Assembly: GCA_022410635.1 (NCBI GenBank)
Contig: JAJVDF010000027.1
Coordinates: 2,176,382-2,240,381, forward strand
DNA length: 64,000 nucleotides
Source: Tretioscincus oriximinensis
Taxonomy: Eukaryota > Chordata > Lepidosauria > Squamata > Gymnophthalmidae
Reading direction: 5' to 3'
The notes beneath the pieces are model-generated. The model made no database searches. It worked only from the letters and a program-made list of their open reading frames with translations, and was not told where the DNA came from. The translations under genes were made by a program, and so were the position numbers. Of this stretch, positions 56,404-64,000 are shown piece after piece (position 1 is the first letter of the stretch; the number at the start of each line of letters is the position of its first letter).

Positions 56404-58548
56404 GGTAGTACAGACTCTGTTAAACCAAATGGAATATTGTGCTCAATTACATGCTGTGCATAGAAGAGTTGTAGCTGCAGCTACAAAATATGCAATTAGC
56501 ATCTATAGTCATGAGTTTGCATGGCTATTTTTCTTCGCAGACATTGGCCATGTATGTATCAGGTACATGAATATTCACTCACACGTGCAGACTTGCACAT
56601 CATTCATATAACTAAATACATGTATAAAAGTATCGTACACTATAGTGCCNAAGGTAATCACTCATACCTGCATTCAGCTGTGTGAGTAGGTGAGCAAATA
56701 CATTTGGCAATATATATAAAGTGCTTGAACAAGTTTGTTTTACACCATAAGAGACTCTCAAAGCTTCAGCTCTGTTAACAATTGCTGCAGCTGCCTACAC
56801 AAATGTCCTACACTTTTCTTCCTTTCTGACACATAAGGAAAACATGTGGTGCAATTGCTATAGTACCGGCAATGTGAGGGCAGAGAACTCAAAAGCATGA
56901 ATTTAACCCCAGGAGATTTCTGAAACCCAGGAGAACAAAAACAGAGGTTTTTAGTGCATAAATGTGCTGCAGTAGGTTATTTTTTTCTAAAAAGGGTTGT
57001 GTAACAGTTTTTAAAGCTCAAGGGAGAAAGACTGGATCTGTGACTGTGGTGTGGACAAAAATCTGGACAAAGTTTCTTAAAATAAGTAAAAGAAGGAGGA
57101 TAACACTGAACAATAACAACAACAAAAAGTAAAAGCTAGAGGCGGGTTATACAAACCTTTTAATTTTCTTTGTATGGGTTTCCTAATTACAGTATTTAGC
57201 AGGATATGTTTTTATTTTTGATTTCTTGTCCTGTCTCCATACCTGTTTCTGAAAAATCAAGAAATATTGATTTCAGTTTCAGGTCTGGATTTTTCCCTAC
57301 TTTTAATAGATCAGTCCTGTGTTNCATTTTTTAAATCTGATAATCCTATTTTTGTAGCATAGAAAGAATAGTTGTAACCAAAGTTTTCTTCAGGTCCCGT
57401 AGCCATCCTTCTTGTCCATTTGTGTCAATACGTGAACATACTGTGACTACTCAGTGGAATCTAATCTTAATTCAGGTGTTTATTGATGCTGAGAGCATGT
57501 AGGGGAGATGTATCTTGCACATGAATGATTATCTAAAGATATTATGCTTCATGAAAGAAAAAAGTGTGGGTGGGGATGAGGCTAGACTTTATTTCATTCC
57601 TTCTTTCTCTTAAGATCTTGTGTGAGTTGGACGCAAAATGTGAAAGGGAATTTATGATATATCTGCAAACTATCTGAAATTCTCTCAAGGTTCATTCATT
57701 TTAAGACAAAGTGGTCTTCTACAATTCTCTGAGGGTGACTAATATTCAAAGTGGATATCTGTCAGAAGGGTGCAATTACTTTTTCTTCCTTTGATAAATA
57801 CACAATTGCAATAGGTCTAGGCTTTTTTTTGTCTCCCTTATATTTGACAAAGCCTATCTGTCAAAAAGCTAGGTAATCTTGGCCACTTCCAATTGCTTAT
57901 TTCAGCTATATTTAAAAAATCCTATCGTTCACTGATAGGTTCTAGGGCAAATGGCAGCAGAAAAATATGAAAAGTACAAATTATTAAGGCATATTTAAAA
58001 GGTAATCTTTCCTCTTTTGAAACCAATCACCCTTCTGGGCAGGACAAAATCTAGAGAGAACTAAGAATAAAAGGTCAGAATAATGTTATGCAGTGTCCAT
58101 AGCACAATGTCTAGTCTTTATGTTATGACAGCACTGCCAAGCCATCCCCTGCAAGAGCTTCTGAGACCTCAAACACAGTCTCATGATCCCGTGCCTGCTT
58201 AATCCTGTTTACATAGAAAAAAGCAGCAATATTGAATAGAAAAACCCCTAGCAGCTTCACAAAACTTTGGTGAATTTAAAAGTGAGATTTTCCTTTGATT
58301 TCACCTACTCCAGCAACAAGGGGTGACATAAACAGATGGAACAGTAATACAGATCAACTAATCACAAACTAAGGATTACAGCAGATTTTCATTGGTAAGA
58401 GAGTAGATTTTATGGGGGGAGGCATTTTCTCTGTGTGCGGACAGTCAGTGATGGCATCATAAGTCTTTTCTAGTGCTACAAAAGCAACTATCTGATTACA
58501 CACACAGACACACACACGTGCCCTTACCCTTCCATCTCTGAAAGAGGA
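56404..58548. other. Unrecognised DNA
   Basis: About 2.1 kb without a recognised transposon or exon. A short (CA)n patch is at 58498-58517. Confidence 0.4.
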
Positions 58549-59058
58549 AGAACTAAGGAATCCATCTCTCATCTGGGGGATAAGAACATAAGAACATAAG
58601 AAGCCATACTGGATCAGGCCACAGCCCATCTAGTCCAGCATACTGTCTCACACAGAGGCCCACCAGATGCACCTGGGTAGTCTGAACAGAGGAAAGCAAA
58701 ATATGCACCTGTTCATGACTCCCTGTAAATGGTATTTCAGGAGTCCTTCCTGTTGCTCCATGTTGGAGGCAACATCCAGACATCCATCCTAGATATGAAA
58801 TCGGGTTTCGAATCCCTGTGTCAGACATGGGGAGGGGTGAGCACCTTCCACTAGCCTGTAGCTCTAGCCAACCGAGCTATTTGAAAGCATGAATTGCAAG
58901 AAATTGCAACTGACTGCAAGAAGATACATGGGAACCACCACAGCCTGGTGGGGAAGACAGAATGTAAGCCTTTGTGCAAAAATACTCTTGTAAACCGCTT
59001 TGAGTCCCTTTGAAAGGTGAAAAAAGCAGGTTATAAGAATCCAGTTCTTCTTCTTCTA
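58549..59058 (+). mobile_element. tRNA-derived SINE (family A) interrupted by CR1
   Basis: The head fragment AAGGAATCCATCTCTCATCT, GGGGGAT (58552-58580) matches the family A head. The rest resumes after the CR1 insertion at about 58792 with AAATCGGGTTTCGAATCC (B box), runs through TGCAAGAAATTGCAACTGAC and ends TTCTTCTTCTTC at 59047-59058. The A-box part is poorly preserved. Confidence 0.75.
58582..58791 (-). mobile_element. CR1 LINE 3' end inserted in a SINE
   Basis: Begins AAGAACATAAGAACATAAGA (the reversed 8-bp tail), then GATCAGGCCACAGCCCATCT, CACCAGATGCACCTGGGTAG and CCTGTTCATGACTCCCTG, ending CATCCAGACATCCATCC. It is a young-looking, 5'-truncated copy and splits the SINE between its A and B boxes. 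Confidence 0.85.
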
Positions 59059-60414
59059 CAAGAAGGAATTCTCCTTCAGATTGCCTACATAATGGCTAAG
59101 TTCAGAATCAAGTTTAACATTCTTGTAATAACTTCATAGGAAATTAGAATACAATTCATAACTCCACTGCTTAGGAATTCCCATTCTAGCCATTATAACA
59201 CTCAAAGCAAGCTGAGACAATGTTGATTAACACTGTTTAAAAGTGATGCTTCCTGTAGTCCTTTAACAACTTTGTTACTCTCCAAGGTCACAGGCAGGCT
59301 AATACTGTCACAGGCCTTGTTAAATTAGAAATGCATACACAAAGCATCTTTGTAATTACTGATTTGTTTCACATTCCAAACAGCTATCACACATTATTAT
59401 GGCTCAGGAACCCATCGGTAAACTTGTACCCGCTAAAGCCTTTTCGAGACCATGGTTATAGCAGTGATTTGCAATATTTTCAGTTCAGCTTCCACAGCCC
59501 ACAAAAATCAGATAATCTGAAGACTGAGATTGTTTTGCTAAATCAATTTTTTTCCACATAAAAGATTCCCATCCTCTTCTCACCCTACCTCTGACTGTAG
59601 CATTCTCCACTGTTGGCCCTTGTTTACCATCTTTCTCCAACTCCTGCCTTTTCACAACAGCAATTGTCACTTTGAGTGAGTGATGGAAGTGTGGGGTGAG
59701 AAACTGTTGGACTTGTCACATACCACAAATCAAGCAATGCTCCAATCGTACTCTTGCTTCATTGTTATTTTAAAAGTATATAAAAATTCTGTATGCTTCA
59801 TCACAATTGCAGCATAATAGAGAACACTATGGCACAATTGCACACACACATAAATACACAGTCTACTTTTGCAAAGGATTGCTGCTATATTGCAGTGAGT
59901 TTCAAAACTGAGAGTAACTGGTGTGGCACTTTAGTCAGCCTTGGCCCAAATAGTGAGGGAAGTAGGAAGGTGAAAGAAAAAATTGTGAGAGAATTGTACA
60001 CCCTCACCAAAGGCTATTGGGTAGCAGCTACCGATTTTCAATTCAGCCACTAATGAAGGAGATAGAATAAGTAAGAAGAAAGTTGTGAGTGAGAATATTA
60101 ATTTAGGAAAAATTGAGGCCAGATTTATAGGTGAAAGGTGTGACCAGAGCTGGTGCGTTTATAGTCCAATTGGCCCAGTAAGCTGGACATTTTTGTTAAG
60201 GTGTGACTGTGACCCTTGTGATTACTAGAGAACCTGAACTCTTTCAATAAAATGGTGACCCTTCAAATCATGCCTTTTAACTCTCTCGCCCCTGAACTTA
60301 ATTTTCCTCTATGTTTATTGATCTAGAACTGTTATCCTGGATTATATAGTTATCATGTGGCTAGGATTGACTGCTTTTAGACAAAAACAAAGCCATCTTC
60401 ATGGTTATTTCTCT
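59059..60414. other. Unrecognised DNA
   Basis: No transposon or exon was recognised; the frames have no family resemblance. Confidence 0.4.
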
Positions 60415-60514
60415 TCCCACTTCTAGATAATTTTTATATTGTTTTTAATGTTAACTTTGTATTGTTGTTTTTATTGTTGGCTACCCTGATTTTCGGGTAT
60501 AGGGCGAGGTATAT
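60415..60514 (+). mobile_element. L2-like LINE 3' tail
   Basis: TTTTTATATTGTTTTTAATG, TTTATTGTTGGCTACCCTGA and TTTTCGGGTATAGGGCGAGG lead directly into a GGAA-type tail in place of the usual AAAT tail. Confidence 0.7.
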
Positions 60515-60619
60515 AAGTAAGGAAGGAAGGAAGTAAGGAAGTAAGTAAGTAAGGAAGTACGTAAGGAAGNANGNAAGGAAGGAAGGAAGGAAGGAAGGAA
60601 GGAAGGAAGGAAGGAAGGA
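60515..60619. repeat. (GGAA)n / (GTAA)n microsatellite
   Basis: Irregular AAGTAAGG units become pure GGAA units by 60577-60619, with N at 60570-60574. It directly follows the L2-like tail and probably grew from it. Confidence 0.9.
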
Positions 60620-62370
60620 AATGGTGATGGGATGTTCCTAACTGGCCCTGACTTTAGCATCCCTAAGAGAATCACAAAAAATGTTCCCCTTTTAAACTGG
60701 AACATGAAGCATGCAACATTTGCATGCCTTTGATCTGGATTTACCTTAATTAGCAGAACAGTAGATCTTGATGTATATTTGCAGGGTAGGCCAGGGGCTT
60801 ACAAATCTGTATTACCCCTACCAGAAAGTGTAGAAATGTCCCTAGATTAATACATCTCCCCCTACCCTTTATTGAATATGAAATACAGTTGATTGACAGC
60901 AGCTGCCAGGGGGCATTTTATAATCTTCAATGCACAGTCACTCTTTTTAAAAAAATGCCAGCTGGGAATGAAAAACAAAATATGTAATTTGTTTGCACTG
61001 TTCTCTGCCACAGTTTGGCAAAATGATGCACCAAACTTCACGATCAAAATGCATATCCCTAGAATTCCAGCATAAGGAATTCTAGCTCCTGGCTCCCAGG
61101 CCACACAGTGCAGGCTTGTACAAGCTTCAGGACTGCATGGGGTATGTCCAAAATAGGCCAAGTCTGTTTCTGGACAGCTTTTGTGGAAATAGCTTTATTC
61201 TCATACTGAAGTCGAACAGAACAAAAAAAGAAACCCTCTTATAGCAGTGAATAGGCCTTGTTGGTTTTAAACTTCACATCAACTCAGTGTTTTCTCCCAT
61301 TACCGCATGTCAGGAAAAAAACTATGCAAAGCGCTGATGCACTGACCATCAGTAATGAAGGGAAAATAAAGAATTTGCTTTGGATTGCACATTTTTTTGA
61401 AAAAAGATTAAAGATTGTAATGCTATACAATGGTGATTAATAGAGTGACTCTAAACCAAAGCCTCGTTTTGCTCTTACTGAGTTGCGTTTCAACCAGTAA
61501 TAAACCAACAAAGTCCACAATTCAGCATGATAAAAATAAGGCTGCTAAATGATGCCCAGCCTTGCTCTGCCCCGTGACCTTTTCAGAAATGTTACATGAA
61601 GCATCCCTACTGTTGCAAACAGAACTTGGAAAGCTTGAAAGAATGCTAGCCTTTTTGATGGCCACCCACAGAACGTATGATTCTATCCTAAAATTAACCC
61701 TGTTACTCATGTCTTCTGGGAATTGCTTCTGTCTTAGGGACTGAGGCAATTTCTTTCCTGCTATGTTATGATAAATATGTAGCTTAAATTCTTTCTTTCT
61801 TTTTAAGCTTGTAAATTAAATTAACAAATGTCCTCTTTTAAGTGTTCTGAGTATAATGGATTTAAATTACAGCAAGAACAAATTGTNCTCAGTTCCCTTC
61901 CCATTCTAAATGGTTCAGTGCTCTTGCCTGCCCTCCACAAACAGCTTCTTTGATAGATGCAAGTAAAATTTTGTGCCTCTCAAGAAAAAGGAGGCAATTT
62001 CATTGCAGCTGGGTCACTCGCAGAGAGGACCAGCTATAAAATCACCATTCATCCAAGTCAACTACTGAAGTCCTAAGTACGTTTCTGAAGAAGACTGAGA
62101 AGAATCACTGCAGAGTGTGTTGTTTTCACTTGTCCATTCTTATATCAAATAACAGTCTGGGGTTCAGGGTGGTAACTAGGGAAGTGGAATAAAGGGCGTA
62201 TGTTCCAAGGAATAAGCTGAATGGAGCATCAAATGAAGGCTGCCACATCATTCCTATCCAATGGGAATGGTTGCAATCAATGTTGTTATAGTGGTCAATC
62301 AAAGATTGATAATTAAAGTCAACCAATGCACAGGTTTTATCAATGGTTCTTCATATCTAACCACAAGTCC
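60620..62370. other. Unrecognised DNA
   Basis: No transposon or exon was recognised. The part at about 61440-61740 looks non-random but gives no coding or repeat signature. Confidence 0.4.
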
Positions 62371-62403
62371 GCTTGTTGCCGCGGCTGCGGCGACGCGGCA
62401 ATT

Positions 62404-63403
62404 TGCCGGGAGAAAGGGGGGGACACTCTAGGAGCCGTGCTCACCTCGCTGCCCCGGACGGGGGCACAGGGTGATGACGCGGCTTCCGGCCAACAAGGGG
62501 ATAACCTCTGCCGGCCGCCATTTTAGGCACTTTCAACTCGGACGCGNGAATCCCACCCTTACCCTCCCTTTTCTTTCTGTTTCAGTCATGGCATTGAATG
62601 GGGTTTGGCGGTGGCACAGCTTGGCGAAGTCGAGAGGAGCCAAAAAACCTGAAAAAAGGGGTCCCCATGGCTACCTCATAGATTGAGGGCCCTTCCTATA
62701 AGGGTTCTGAACCTGTGTGGCTACCTGAGGGGACCGGTAGGCGAAGCAGGTTTGGAGTCATTGAGGTGGGCCGTACACAGGACAGATTCTTGAAGGCCCG
62801 CTCAACCTCTTTGATCCTCGGAAGAAACCCACCTAAAAGGGTGGGTGGTCTGGCTGATGACGAATGGCTTGGGCGCCTAGACAAAGGGGCTGGCCTGCCG
62901 GGGGGAGGCAGCCCCGGGTCATACGTCACCGGGGCGTGGACTCGTGGGGTCTATGGGCTAGGCCCGAGCCGGTCAAATATTAAGGCATGGGCAGCTGTGC
63001 TGAGAGGAGCAGGTGCCCATTGGGTGCCACGTCACAGGGCGTGGCCCAGCTGGTCGCAGGTCAGGCCGGGTGGCTGACCTGGGCCAGTGATGCCGGTCAG
63101 GCCGGGTGGCTGACCTGGGAACGACTGCCAAGCTGTTGCGCCAGCCACTCTCCTACTCAAGCCATGGCCTAATTCTCTCCACTTTGGGTTATTGTTAACT
63201 TCAATTTGGTTATTGTTAACACTTTATGTTATTACTCAATTGTTCAATTCACTGGTGAAGCACTTTATTTTGTTATGTTGGTTAGCTATCGGGTTCCGTT
63301 ATTGTTACGCGTTTGCGTTAGGGCTTTTTGAACCTTGTTAATATTTAATAAATTATTGTTCGTCGAATAAAAGGTGTGGTCTCCCTTCCTTTCTTCCACG
63401 GCA
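62404..63403 (+). mobile_element. GC-rich 1-kb block, candidate solo LTR
   Basis: A sudden GC- and CpG-rich block in AT-rich surroundings. Read from TGCCGGGAG to CCACGGCA it has the 5-bp inverted ends TGCCG/CGGCA, and AATAAA (63366-63371) about 32 bp before the end, the usual LTR arrangement. The flanks AATT and AATC agree at only 3 of 4 positions, so the target duplication is weak. No gag or pol is adjacent. The 120-codon frame at 62715-63077 has no recognisable family. Another type of element, or a CpG island, cannot be excluded; a YY1-like CCGCCATTTT occurs at about 62516. Confidence 0.45.
63059..63119. repeat. 25-bp direct repeat inside the GC-rich block
   Basis: The same 25 bp (GGTCAGGCCGGGTGGC then TGACCTGGG) occurs at 63059-63083 and 63095-63119, spaced by 11 bp. 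Each unit can itself form a small hairpin (GGTCAG/CTGACC). Confidence 0.9.
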
Positions 63404-64000
63404 AATCAAATAATTCTTCTGGAACAGGAAAAGGGAAAGNAACAGTTCTAAAAAGAGATTTATGTATTGCTCAGGTTTAACGCCATAAATAAAACAGCAC
63501 TGCAGGTACTAGGAGAAAGGAGTAGATATTTTTTCTTTAGAGTAGATCACTGTTAGTAGATATTTTTATTTATTTAATGGATTGCAATATCACGTTACTA
63601 AGTTTACTGCTGCTCCTCCCTACAATTACTTTTACTGTTATTATTACTGTTACTATTATGCTAAGCTGTTAATTACCTCACAAAAGGAGAAAGTTAGGTT
63701 CTATATCTATTAGAAGGTGCTACAGACATAAGTGTAAAGTTTCAAAAGGAAAATTCAATAGACTATAATTCTTAGTAATTATCATTGAAAATAATTTACA
63801 GACTCTGACAGGTATGTGGAATGAGAGATTTGTTTATGAATAGCAAATTTGAGGCTGTAAGAGCTGATCTAGTAAAGTTAGTTGCCTAAGGAGAACTAAT
63901 ACAATATTTTCTGAAGTCAAGGTGCACAATGTCCAGGGCTAGGCAAGTTCTTTTAGCACTTGAAACAGCAACCTAGATGTATCTGTCCTTCAAGATAATA
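63404..64000. other. AT-rich DNA, nothing recognised
   Basis: No repeat or exon signature was seen up to the end of the window. Confidence 0.4.

Noticed and set aside
62715..63077. 120-codon open frame in the GC-rich block
   Set aside because: GC-rich DNA has few stops by chance; the translation is Gly/Arg/Trp-rich with no family resemblance.
1..64000. CRISPR array, prophage, operon or other prokaryotic system
   Set aside because: Retrotransposon, SINE and microsatellite content is vertebrate; no regularly spaced repeat arrays or dense coding are present.

Overview
The window looks like non-coding DNA from a sauropsid genome, most likely a squamate reptile (lizard or gecko). The reasons are the mixture of short degraded CR1, L2, R4-like and L1-like non-LTR retrotransposon pieces, two tRNA-derived SINE families (one ending in (TTC)n, one ending in an L2-like 3' end), small hAT-like and Harbinger-like non-autonomous DNA transposons, and AT-rich background with many microsatellites. 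The species call is an inference from repeat content. I found no protein-coding host gene, no convincing exon chain, no tRNA or rRNA gene, no CRISPR array and no bacterial-type operon. The open reading frames over about 60 codons are chance frames or transposon remnants.

Layout. 1-6.2 kb: AT-rich unique DNA with a degraded LINE ORF2 end (about 1.89-2.35 kb) and a complete solo LTR (3561-3906) with a perfect 5-bp target duplication. 6.2-13.5 kb: repeat-rich, with CR1 and L2 fragments in both orientations and an inverted SINE pair near 9.6 kb. 14.5-17.4 kb: a repeat-like block with a perfect 17-bp hairpin, an old CR1 remnant, and the 3' end of an R4/Dong-like LINE carrying a roughly 125-bp foldback. 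18-25.6 kb: mostly unique, then an L2 3' piece, an old CR1 remnant, and a tail-to-tail SINE pair flanking a long (GAA)n tract that contains an assembly gap. 25.6-32 kb: nearly repeat-poor AT-rich DNA. 32-41.4 kb: three copies of one hAT-like family with 8-bp target duplications, two related Harbinger-like elements, and an L1 3' end. 45.7-49.8 kb: L2, a frameshifted LINE ORF2 C-terminus, a full SINE and a hAT-like hairpin element. 51-59.1 kb: a polypurine tract, SINEs, another TAA-flanked element, a perfect 23-bp hairpin beside a 32-bp tandem repeat, a hAT-like element, and a CR1 inserted inside a SINE. 60.4-64 kb: L2 with a (GGAA)n tail and a GC-rich, CpG-rich 1-kb block that may be a second solo LTR.

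There is no gene pathway to describe. The content is layered transposon history plus long unique stretches that could hold conserved non-coding elements, which cannot be tested without comparison to other genomes. Many isolated N positions, several sitting exactly between duplicated or inverted segments, show this is a draft assembly, and some of the odd structures are probably join artefacts. No previously undescribed biological system was found. The best candidates for follow-up are the hAT-like family with clean target duplications, the TWA-flanked elements, the GC-rich LTR-like block and two perfect hairpins.
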